Shown here: positions 27,049 to 35,524 of the stretch, in pieces
Position numbering within the stretch: position 1 is the stretch's first letter
Layout: every line of letters starts with the position of its first letter
Assembly (NCBI RefSeq): GCF_003058225.1
Contig: NZ_QBUG01000009.1
Coordinates: 248,001 to 312,000, forward strand
From: Promicromonospora sp. AC04
GTDB lineage: Bacteria; Actinomycetota; Actinomycetes; Actinomycetales; Cellulomonadaceae
Direction of reading: 5' to 3'
DNA: 64,000 bases
Made by a program: the position numbers and the translations under genes
The notes under the pieces: model-generated
What the model was told of the DNA's origin: nothing
Database searches by the model: none
What the model saw: the letters and a program-made list of their open reading frames with translations, nothing else

Positions 27049-28556
27049 CCGGATCCGGCTCCGGGGGCGCGTTCGCCGGGCTGCCGGTGGCGGCGTCCGG
27101 CGGAGCTGCGTCGGGGCCCGACGGGACGACGGCGGTGGGGCGGCTGCTGGAGGCGATCGCCGACGTCGGGCGGGCGCCGTCGGGCGGGTACGAGCGGTTC
27201 GCCTGGACCGCGCACGACCTGACGCTGCGCGAGTGGTTCGCCGCCGAGGCGGCCGCGCGCGGCCTGTCCCTCGTGGTGGATCGCGCCGGGAACCAGTGGG
27301 CGTGGTGGGGCGACCCCGACGCCGACGGGCCCGGCGTCGTGACCGGCAGTCACCTCGACTCGGTGCCCGGCGGCGGCGCGTTCGACGGCCCGCTCGGAGT
27401 GGCGAGCGCGTTCGCGGCGCTCGACGCGCTGCGGGCGGCCGGCGTCGCGCCCGTGCGTCCGCTGGGGATCGTGAACTTCTCCGACGAGGAGGGCGCCCGG
27501 TTCGGGCTCGCCTGCCTCGGCTCGCGGGCGGTCACCGGCACCGTGGGCGCCGACCGGCTGCTCGCGCTGCGCGACGGAGCCGGGGACAGCCTCGCGGACG
27601 TGCTGGCCCGGGTCGGTCGCGGGGGCTCGGCGGCCTCGACCGGCGGTGGCTCGACCAGCGGTATCGCCGGGGGCGTGCGGCTAGAGCACTACGGCCGCGA
27701 CCCCGAGGCCCTCGCGCGGGTCGGCGTCTTCGTCGAGCTGCACGTGGAACAGGGCCGCTACCTCGCCGACCTGCCGTCGGACGAGGCGGCGCCGGTCGCG
27801 GTCGGCGCCGCGATCTGGCCGCACGGCCGGTGGCGCGTCGACCTCGCGGGCGAGGCCAACCATGCGGGCACGACGCCGCTGGCCCACCGCCACGACCCGA
27901 TGCTCGACCTCGCGCGGCTGATCACCGACGTCCGCGCGGCCGCCGAGCACGCAGGGGCGCTCGCGACGCTGGCCAAGGTCCAGGTAGAGCCGAACGGCGT
28001 CAACGCCATCCCGTCCCGCGTCCGCGCCTGGATCGACGCCCGAGCGGAGTCTGAGGATGCGGTCCGGACGGTCCTGGCTGACCTGGCCGGACCGCCCGAT
28101 GTGTCGAACGTAGGGTTGGTCGCCGGAACAGGCCCCATAGAGCGACCGAGCCTACGTTCGGCGACTGTAGGGCGACCGAGCCTACGTTCGGCGGGATCCG
28201 GCGGCCCCGCCGGCGGCGGGCCGGCTAAGTGGCAGCCCGTAGAGGAGTCCTGGACGCCCGCCACCGTGTTCGACCCGGCGCTCGCCGCACGGCTCGCCGA
28301 CGTCGTCGGGCGGCCGGGCTCCAGCCTGCCCGCGCCGGTGATCGGCACGGGCGCCGGGCACGACGCCGGGACCTTCGCCGCCGCCGGCGTGCCCACCGCG
28401 ATGCTGTTCGTGCGCAACCCGACGGGGATCTCCCACTCCCCGGCGGAGCTCGCGGAGGAGGCCGACTGCGATGCCGGGGTCCGCGCCCTGACCGCCGTCC
28501 TGGCCGATCTGCTCACCGAGCCGACCGCCCCGTCCTCACCCATTCTCGAACGATGA
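27045..28556 (+). CDS. M20 amidohydrolase (allantoate amidohydrolase-like) in hut operon
   Basis: A 503-residue M20-family zinc hydrolase of the AllC/hydantoinase type. Metal-binding motifs [19 protein letters not shown] and [11 protein letters not shown], and the later [10 protein letters not shown], are present. In the hut operon it stands where a formylglutamate hydrolase is needed: HutF produces N-formylglutamate, and no hutG is seen here. Hydrolysis of that amide to glutamate and formate is therefore my inference; it is not AllC by context. A 35-residue low-complexity insert ([11 protein letters not shown] to [13 protein letters not shown], encoded by 28103-28210) carries two copies of RPSLRSA and derives from an inverted-repeat element. 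Translationally coupled to hutU. Confidence 0.85.
   Translation: MTGSGSGGAFAGLPVAASGGAASGPDGTTAVGRLLEAIADVGRAPSGGYERFAWTAHDLTLREWFAAEAAARGLSLVVDRAGNQWAWWGDPDADGPGVVTGSHLDSVPGGGAFDGPLGVASAFAALDALRAAGVAPVRPLGIVNFSDEEGARFGLACLGSRAVTGTVGADRLLALRDGAGDSLADVLARVGRGGSAASTGGGSTSGIAGGVRLEHYGRDPEALARVGVFVELHVEQGRYLADLPSDEAAPVAVGAAIWPHGRWRVDLAGEANHAGTTPLAHRHDPMLDLARLITDVRAAAEHAGALATLAKVQVEPNGVNAIPSRVRAWIDARAESEDAVRTVLADLAGPPDVSNVGLVAGTGPIERPSLRSATVGRPSLRSAGSGGPAGGGPAKWQPVEESWTPATVFDPALAARLADVVGRPGSSLPAPVIGTGAGHDAGTFAAAGVPTAMLFVRNPTGISHSPAELAEEADCDAGVRALTAVLADLLTEPTAPSSPILER
28103..28192. repeat. Inverted-repeat element inside a coding sequence
   Basis: One arm starting GTCGAACGTAGG (28103-28123) is matched by two inverted arms ending CCTACGTTCGGC (28142-28162 and 28172-28192, identical to each other, 30 bases apart). 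It keeps the amidohydrolase frame and encodes RPSLRSA twice. The same word recurs in the intergenic element at 32085-32144. Confidence 0.8.
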
Positions 28557-28598
28557 TGCCGTCTCCGTTGGTGCGCACGGGTCTCGTCGGTCGGGTGT

Positions 28599-28796
28599 CG
28601 AACCGCAAGCTGGTGCCGCGGTCCCTCGCCCCGAACCGCAACCTGATGTGGCATCGGCCCCACCGAACCGCAACTAACGGGTGCACGCGTTCGTCGAACC
28701 GCAACGACACGCCGGTGCGCCGACGGACACCGGCGTGTCGTTGCGGTTCGGCAACTCGATAGAACATCAGGTTGCGGTTCGGCGGGCGAACCGCAG
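28599..28796. repeat. Nested inverted-repeat array of CGAACCGCAAC
   Basis: The 261-base gap between the amidohydrolase and hutF holds the word CGAACCGCAAC at 28632, 28664 and 28695 (direct), at 28740-28750 and 28771-28781 (inverted), plus imperfect copies at 28599 and 28787. Two perfect stems nest: outer arms 28631-28649 with 28764-28782 (19 bp), inner arms 28695-28717 with 28728-28750 (23 bp, 10-base loop). Every arm begins with the word. Too symmetric to be chance. Confidence 0.9.
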
Positions 28797-28817
28797 AACA
28801 GCGGGAAGGAGAGTCGA

Positions 28818-30389
28818 ATGAGCTTCTGGTGCGAGCGGGTATGGCTCCCCGGTGACGCCTTGGCCGGAGCGCCCGGCGGCGCAATGGCCGGAGCGCCCGG
28901 CGGCGCAATGGCCGGAGCGCCCGGCGACGTCTTGGCCGGAGCGCCGGGCGGCGCAGTGGCCGGAGCGCCGGGCGGCGCCGAGGCGGGAGCGCCGGGTGGC
29001 GTCGTCGAGTCGGTGCGGGTCGAGGTCGCCGAGGGGCGGATCGTCGGCGTCGAGCCCGGCGTGCCGGCGTCGGGCGGCGACGTGCGGCTGGGCGGGGTGG
29101 TGCTCCCCGGGTTCGCCAACGCGCACTCGCACGCGTTCCACCGCGCGCTGCGCGGGCGGACGCACGCCGACGGCGGATCGTTCTGGACCTGGCGCCAGGG
29201 CATGTACGCGCTGGCCGCGGCCCTGACCCCGGAGCGGTACGAGCGGCTCGCGCGCGCCGTCTTCGCGGAGATGGCGCTCGGCGGCACCACCGCCGTCGGC
29301 GAGTTCCACTACGTGCACCACCGCGCCGACGGGACGCCGTACCCCGCGGCCGAGGGCGGCCCGAACGCGATGGCCGAGGCCCTGCGCTCCGCCGCGCGCC
29401 ACGCCGGGGTGCACCTCACGCTGCTCGACACGTGCTATCTGCACGGCGGCCTCGGCACCACGCGCGTTGACGCCGCAGGTGTCGGCCCGGAACGTCACAA
29501 GCCGCTCGCGCCCGAGCAGGCGCGCTTCGGCGACGGCACTGTCGAGGCGTGGGCGCGCCGCGTGGACGCGCTGCGCGCCGCCTGGGCCGACGACGACCGG
29601 GTGCTCGTCGGCGCCGCCGCCCACTCGGTGCGGGCCGTCGCGCCGCCGGAGCTGGCGGCGGTGGCCCGCTGGGCGCGGGAGGCCGGCGCGCCGCTGCACG
29701 TCCACCTGTCCGAGCAGCCTGGGGAGAACGAGGCGGCGCTCGCCGCGTTCGGCGTCACCCCGACGCGGCTCCTGCACGACGCCGGAGCCCTCGGCCCAGG
29801 CACCACAGCAGTACACGCGGTACACCTGACCGACGCCGACGTAGCGCTGCTCGGCGCCTCGGGCACGGGCGTCTGCCTCTGCCCGACGACAGAGCGCGAC
29901 CTCGCCGACGGCATCGCCCCCGGGCTCCGGCTGCTGCGGGCGGGCAGCCCGCTGTCGGTCGGCACGGACCAGCACGTGGGCGCCGACGTGCTCGCGGAGG
30001 CGCGTGGCGTCGAGGAGCACGAGCGGCTCGCGACCGGGCGGCGCGGGGCGTTCGACCCGGCGACGCTGGTCGAGCTGGCGACGTCGGCCGGGCACGCCGC
30101 GCTCGGCAGGCCTCTGGCGGGGCGGATCGCGGTGGGCGCGCCCGCCGATCTGGTCGCGGTGCGCCTCGACACGGTGCGCACGGCCGGGATCGATCCCGCG
30201 CAGGTGGTCCTGGTGGCTGGTGCGGCGGACGTGTCCGACGTCGTGGCGGGCGGCGAGATCGTGGTGCGGGGCGGTGAGCACCGGGCCGGGGACGTGGCGC
30301 GGATGCTCGCCGAGGCGATCGAGGAAACCTGGTCGGCCGCTGAATCCTTGGCTGTGGGCGCGACCGTTGCGCCCAGAACGGACTCGTAG
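28818..30389 (+). CDS. hutF: Formimidoylglutamate deiminase
   Basis: A 523-residue amidohydrolase that converts N-formimidoyl-L-glutamate to N-formyl-L-glutamate and ammonia. HAHSHAFHRAL-type metal ligands (NAHSHAFHRALRGR), HVHLSEQPGENEAAL, AVHAVHLTDADV, and GTDQHVGADVL are the family signatures. ATG 28818 follows GGAAGGAGAG. Residues 16-62 are a repeat insertion, about six copies of an 8-residue AGAPGGAx unit, between the first beta strand and the rest of the protein. The last 12 codons lie in a strong inverted repeat (30353-30409). Confidence 0.93.
   Translation: MSFWCERVWLPGDALAGAPGGAMAGAPGGAMAGAPGDVLAGAPGGAVAGAPGGAEAGAPGGVVESVRVEVAEGRIVGVEPGVPASGGDVRLGGVVLPGFANAHSHAFHRALRGRTHADGGSFWTWRQGMYALAAALTPERYERLARAVFAEMALGGTTAVGEFHYVHHRADGTPYPAAEGGPNAMAEALRSAARHAGVHLTLLDTCYLHGGLGTTRVDAAGVGPERHKPLAPEQARFGDGTVEAWARRVDALRAAWADDDRVLVGAAAHSVRAVAPPELAAVARWAREAGAPLHVHLSEQPGENEAALAAFGVTPTRLLHDAGALGPGTTAVHAVHLTDADVALLGASGTGVCLCPTTERDLADGIAPGLRLLRAGSPLSVGTDQHVGADVLAEARGVEEHERLATGRRGAFDPATLVELATSAGHAALGRPLAGRIAVGAPADLVAVRLDTVRTAGIDPAQVVLVAGAADVSDVVAGGEIVVRGGEHRAGDVARMLAEAIEETWSAAESLAVGATVAPRTDS
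28863..29006 (+). repeat. 24-bp coding minisatellite in hutF
   Basis: Six consecutive 24-base units beginning GCCGGAGCGCC, the first two identical and the later ones slightly diverged. They encode (AGAPGGAx)6. The period is a multiple of 3, so copy-number change would not shift the frame. Confidence 0.9.
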
Positions 30390-30409
30390 TCGCAACGGTC
30401 GCGCCCACA
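30353..30409. repeat. 19-bp inverted repeat over the hutF stop codon
   Basis: TGTGGGCGCGACCGTTGCG (30353-30371) pairs perfectly with 30391-30409 across a 19-base loop that contains the hutF stop codon (30387-30389). With one mismatch the pairing extends to TTGG/CCAA. A hairpin across a stop codon just ahead of hutI could act on termination, mRNA stability or coupling. Confidence 0.85.
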
Positions 30410-30434
30410 ACCAATAACCATGAGGGAGCAGAGC

Positions 30435-31877
<1,443 letters not shown>

Positions 31878-31911
31878 ACCTGACCGCCGGTCACACCCGA
31901 GCCCGCTCGCA

Positions 31912-32070
31912 GAGTTCGGTCGGGGATGGGGGTGCTGGGCCTGAGTTCGGTCCGTTGCGGGGCTGCTCAACCTGAGTTCGGTCAGTTGCTCCGGGATCGG
32001 TCCTTCGATGGACCGATCCTGAAGCAACTGACCGAACTCAAGAGTTGGGCCCACGCAAGCGACCGAACTC
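31912..32070. repeat. Inverted-repeat array of GAGTTCGGTC, downstream of hutI
   Basis: The word GAGTTCGGTC is direct at 31912, 31943 and 31974, inverted at 32030 and 32061. The strongest stem pairs 31973-31990 with 32023-32040 (18 bp perfect) and continues inside as 31994-32003 with 32010-32019 (10 bp perfect, 6-base loop). Copies 2 and 5 also pair as an outer stem. Position and strength suit the terminator of the hut operon. Confidence 0.9.
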
Positions 32071-32084
32071 ATGCCCTGGGCGGC

Positions 32085-32144
32085 GTCGAACGTAGGCCCG
32101 GTCGCCTTATGAGCCCTTATAGAGCGACTGGGCCTACGTTCGAC
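32085..32144. repeat. Inverted-repeat element, GTCGAACGTAGG family
   Basis: The left arm 32085-32105 and right arm 32124-32144 pair at 20 of 21 positions around an 18-base loop. The arm starts GTCGAACGTAGG and ends GTCGC, matching the element embedded in the amidohydrolase gene at 28103-28192 4 kb away. It lies between the GAGTTCGGTC array and the beta-galactosidase stop. Confidence 0.88.
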
Positions 32145-32176
32145 GGCGGGCACTGTGACCCGGGCCAGAGCCGCCC

Positions 32177-34177
32177 CTACTGCTCCGTGATGCCCAGGGC
32201 CGGGCCTGCCACGAACGAGGCCCGGGTGGTTGCGGCGCCGTGCAGCTCCAGGAGCACCAGCTCGTTGCCCGTGTCGCGGACCAGCGGCCCCGGCACGTAC
32301 AGCGTGTGCGTGGGACCGAGGCTCCAGTAGCGGCCCAGCAGCTCGCCGTTGATCCAGGCCAGGCCCTTGGTCCAGCCGTCGAGGCGCAGGAAGTGGTCGG
32401 CCCCGGCGACCGAGTCGAACGTGCCGCGGTGCAGACCGGCCCCGGCAGCACCGTCGGTCACCGCCGCGTTCCGGGACCCGGCGGCGCCGTCGGCTACCGA
32501 TGGGTTCCTGGTCCCGGCGGCGCCGTCAGCCACCGCTGTGTTCCCGGCCCCGGCAGCGCCGTCGGCCACTGCCGCAGCCGCTGAGGCGGCGTCCAGCGCC
32601 GCGCGCAGCAGCTCCGGCGCGTCCTCGACCCGGAGCGCGCCCGCCTCCCACTCGTCGAGGGTGCGCACCGCGGTCCGCACCGGCCCGATCAGGCCCTTGG
32701 GCTCGCCGATCCGCGGCCCGTAGTTGACCCGCCCCTGGTCCTCGACCAGGAGCGTCAGCTCGCCCGCTCGCGCCGGGAGCGCGACGGCGAACGTGTGCGA
32801 GCCGCGGTCGAGCACGCCCACCTGCTCGCCGTCGACCAGGACGACGGCACGGTCGCGCACCTCGCCGACGCTCAGCACGGCGTCGTCGGCCCGGATCGCG
32901 GTGCGGTACACCGCGAAGCCCGACCACAGCTCCAGGTCGTCGGTGGTGGGCACGGAGGCGAACGAACGCAGCTCGTCGCGGAGCAGCCCCGGCAGCGCGT
33001 CGGGCAGCGGGACGCGCGCGGTAAGGGCGACGTCGAAGACCGGCGCGGCGCCGGAGTCCGTGACCCCGGAGTCCGTGACCCCGGAGTCCGCGGCCCCGGA
33101 GCCCGCGACCCCCGAGCCCGTAACCCCGGAGCCCGCTACCGCCGAGCCCGCCACATCCCCGACCCACTCGACGTCCGCCACAGGCAGATGCCGCGCGATC
33201 ACCTCGCGCATCGCCCAGTACTTGGCGGTCGGCGTACCGTCCTCCGCGAGCGGCGCGTCGTAGTCGTACGACGTCGTGATGGGCCGGTAGATGCCCTTGT
33301 CGTTGGCGCCGCTCGTCAGCCCGAAGTTGGTGCCGCCGTGGAACATGTAGAGGTTCACGGACCCGCCGGCCGCGAGCAGGTCGTCCAGGTCGGCGGCGTT
33401 CGCCTCGGCGGGCGCCACGTGGTGCTCCAGCCCCCACGAGTCGAACCAGCCGTTCCAGAACTCCATGCACATCAGCGGGCCGGTGGGCTGGTGCCGCCGC
33501 AGGATCTCCAGCCGCTCGGTGCTGCGCGAGCCGAACGTCGCCGTCTTGTGCAGCTCCGGCAGGCCGCCGCGGGCGAGCATCTCGTCGTCCGCCTGGTCGC
33601 AGGTGAACAGCGGCACGTCGATGCCCTGGTCGCGCGTCAGGTCCACCAGCGCGCGCAGGTACTTCTGCCGCTCCGGCAGGGGGTCGTCGCCGTAGGCGCC
33701 GTACTCGTTCTCCACCTGCACCATGAGCACCGGGCCGCCGCGCGTCACCTGACGCTCGGCCACCAGCGGCAGCAGGTTCGCGTAGTACTTGCCGATCGCG
33801 GAGAGGAAGAGCGGCTCGTGACGGCGCACGCCGACGGCGGCGTCGGCGAACAGCCAGGCGGGCAGCCCGCCGCCGTCCCACTCCGCGCAGATGTAGGGCC
33901 CCGGCCGCACGATCGCGTTCAGGCCCTCGGCCGCCACCAGGTCGAGGAACCGGCCCAGGTCGCGCCGCCCGGTGAGGTCGAACACCCCGGGCTCGGGCGC
34001 GTGGAAGTTCCACGGGACGTAGGTCTCGATGGTGTTCAAGCCCATGAGCCGGGCCTTGCGGATCCGGTCGGCCCACTGGTCGGGGTGCACACGGAAGTAG
34101 TGCAGCGCGCCGCTGACGACCTGCATTCGGCGGCCGTCGAGCAGGAAGTCCTCGGTGCCGATGTCGAAGGTGGGCAT
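32177..34177 (-). CDS. Beta-galactosidase, glycoside hydrolase family 35
   Basis: A 666-residue GH35 retaining enzyme removing terminal beta-galactose. The acid/base E158 lies in VENEYG and the nucleophile E239 in CMEFWNGWFDSWG; SGALHYFRVHP and YMFHGGTNFG are family landmarks. No signal peptide, so intracellular action on imported oligosaccharides is likely. ATG 34177 follows GAGGAA. Two in-frame repeat inserts are present (32443-32585 and 33051-33155). Divergent from a LacI regulator, its likely controller. Confidence 0.93.
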   Translation of the reverse strand: MPTFDIGTEDFLLDGRRMQVVSGALHYFRVHPDQWADRIRKARLMGLNTIETYVPWNFHAPEPGVFDLTGRRDLGRFLDLVAAEGLNAIVRPGPYICAEWDGGGLPAWLFADAAVGVRRHEPLFLSAIGKYYANLLPLVAERQVTRGGPVLMVQVENEYGAYGDDPLPERQKYLRALVDLTRDQGIDVPLFTCDQADDEMLARGGLPELHKTATFGSRSTERLEILRRHQPTGPLMCMEFWNGWFDSWGLEHHVAPAEANAADLDDLLAAGGSVNLYMFHGGTNFGLTSGANDKGIYRPITTSYDYDAPLAEDGTPTAKYWAMREVIARHLPVADVEWVGDVAGSAVAGSGVTGSGVAGSGAADSGVTDSGVTDSGAAPVFDVALTARVPLPDALPGLLRDELRSFASVPTTDDLELWSGFAVYRTAIRADDAVLSVGEVRDRAVVLVDGEQVGVLDRGSHTFAVALPARAGELTLLVEDQGRVNYGPRIGEPKGLIGPVRTAVRTLDEWEAGALRVEDAPELLRAALDAASAAAAVADGAAGAGNTAVADGAAGTRNPSVADGAAGSRNAAVTDGAAGAGLHRGTFDSVAGADHFLRLDGWTKGLAWINGELLGRYWSLGPTHTLYVPGPLVRDTGNELVLLELHGAATTRASFVAGPALGITEQ
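32443..32585 (-). repeat. 36-bp coding minisatellite in the beta-galactosidase gene
   Basis: Repeat units start at 32443, 32479, 32515 and 32551, about four copies of 36 bases, encoding Ala/Gly-rich VADGAAG units near the C-terminal domain. Diverged but in phase with the frame. Confidence 0.82.
33051..33155 (-). repeat. 15-bp coding minisatellite in the beta-galactosidase gene
   Basis: Seven 15-base units (33051-33155, core CCGGAGtCCGtgACC) encode a (GV/AT/ADSG)-type Ser/Gly-rich linker. The first two units are identical. Confidence 0.85.
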
Positions 34178-34339
34178 ATGTGGTTCCTCGGGGTGTGCAG
34201 TCGTGCGGTAGGGATCGTGCGGCGGGGCTGGTGCAGTGGAGACGTGCGGCAGAGAGGTCCGGTCGGGGACAAGGGACGACGGCGGGGAGGCCCCGCCGTC
34301 GTCCTTCACGTACTCGGGCTACCGTGCCCACGCCGCCGG

Positions 34340-34355
34340 CGTAAACGTGTTGACG
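34340..34355. promoter_or_regulatory. LacI-type operator overlapping a promoter
   Basis: CGTAAAC-gt-GTTGACG is a 7-base pseudo-palindrome (6 of 7) in the divergent gap between the beta-galactosidase and LacI genes. TTGACG (34350-34355) within it and TACAGT (34375-34380) form a plausible promoter towards the regulator, so repressor binding would block it (autoregulation). Confidence 0.55.
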
Positions 34356-34448
34356 TGAACATGGTGGCGGGGCCTACAGTGCTCGTGAGTCTACGAGGTG
34401 TCAAGCCGCTGGTAGGGCGCGTCATTTCGCCACGAGGAGGTGGGTGCT

Positions 34449-35504
34449 GTGGAAGGTAGAGGACCATCACTGGCCGACGTCGCCGCGCTTGCCGGGGTGT
34501 CCACGCAGACAGTTTCCCGGGTGTCGATGGGGCTGGACAACGTGCGTCCCGCGACCCGCGACCGGGTGCTCGCTGCGATGGCGCAGCTCGGGTACGCGCC
34601 CAACAGCGCTGCGCGGGCGCTGCGCTACGGCAGCTTCCGGACCATCGGCATGATCGCCCACCGGCTCGCCCGGACCGGCGAGTCGCGCACCGTCGAGGCG
34701 GTGGTCGAGGCCGCGCGCGACCAGGGCTACACGGTGACGCTGGTCGACGTCGAGAGCCCGTCCTCCGACGTCGTCTCCGCCGCGGCCACGAGGCTCTCCC
34801 ACCAGGCCATCGACGGGCTGATCATCGTGCGGGCCGAGCCCGCCACGCCGGACACGCTCGCGCTGCCGCTCCGCCTGCCCGTCGTGGTGTCCGACTCGCG
34901 GTTCGTCGGCCACCACCCCGCCGTCGCCGCCGACCAGGCCGACGGCGCCTTTCGCGCCACCCAGCACCTCCTGGACCTGGGGCACCGCACGGTGCACCAC
35001 GTCGCGGGGCCGGCGGACTCGGCGCCCGCGCAGCTGCGGGCCGAGGCGTGGCGCGCCACGCTCGCCGCCGCGGGCCGCCCCGTGCCCGAGGTCGTGGAGG
35101 GGGACTGGACGGCGGGCTCCGGGTACGCCGCCGGACGCCGGCTCGTCGCGGACCCCGAGGTCACGGCCGTGTTCTGCGCCAACGACGAGATGGCCGCCGG
35201 AGTGCTCCGCGCCCTGCACGAGGCCGGCCGGGCCGTGCCGCGCGACGTCTCGGTGGTCGGGTTCGACGACATCCTCCTGGCCGAGTACCTCTGGCCCCCG
35301 CTGACGACAGTGGTGCAGGACTTCGCCGAGATCGGCCGGCGGCTCGTGGGCCGGCTGCTTGAGCAGGTCCGGGCGACGACGGCCCCTGCGGCGGCCCGCG
35401 AGGCGGGCGGTCCCGGGGCCGGGAGCGATGCGGAAGACCTGCACGAGGTGGTCCCGGTGGAGCTCAAGATCCGCGCGAGCACCGCACCCCCACGGCAGGA
35501 GTAG
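34449..35504 (+). CDS. LacI-family transcriptional regulator
   Basis: A 351-residue regulator. The N-terminal HTH (LADVAALAGVSTQTVSRVSMG, residues 7-27) plus hinge (YAPNSAARALRYGSFRTIGMI) and periplasmic-binding-like core (DGLIIVRAEP, VFCANDEMAAGV, VVGFDDILLAEYLWPPLTTV) define the family. GTG 34449 is chosen because GAGGAGG sits 8 bases upstream; GTG 34440 is the alternative. The divergent beta-galactosidase and the downstream fucosidase (21 bases after its stop) are the likely regulon; the inducer is probably a galactose- or fucose-containing sugar. Confidence 0.93.
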   Translation: MEGRGPSLADVAALAGVSTQTVSRVSMGLDNVRPATRDRVLAAMAQLGYAPNSAARALRYGSFRTIGMIAHRLARTGESRTVEAVVEAARDQGYTVTLVDVESPSSDVVSAAATRLSHQAIDGLIIVRAEPATPDTLALPLRLPVVVSDSRFVGHHPAVAADQADGAFRATQHLLDLGHRTVHHVAGPADSAPAQLRAEAWRATLAAAGRPVPEVVEGDWTAGSGYAAGRRLVADPEVTAVFCANDEMAAGVLRALHEAGRAVPRDVSVVGFDDILLAEYLWPPLTTVVQDFAEIGRRLVGRLLEQVRATTAPAAAREAGGPGAGSDAEDLHEVVPVELKIRASTAPPRQE

Positions 35505-35524
35505 TACCTGGCAGGATTCTCCGC

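Noticed and set aside
28103-28192. Diversity-generating retroelement template
   Set aside because: No reverse transcriptase and no adenine-biased variation between the copies.
28599-28796. CRISPR-like array
   Set aside because: Word copies are only 10-11 bases, occur in both orientations and have irregular spacing; no cas genes are present.
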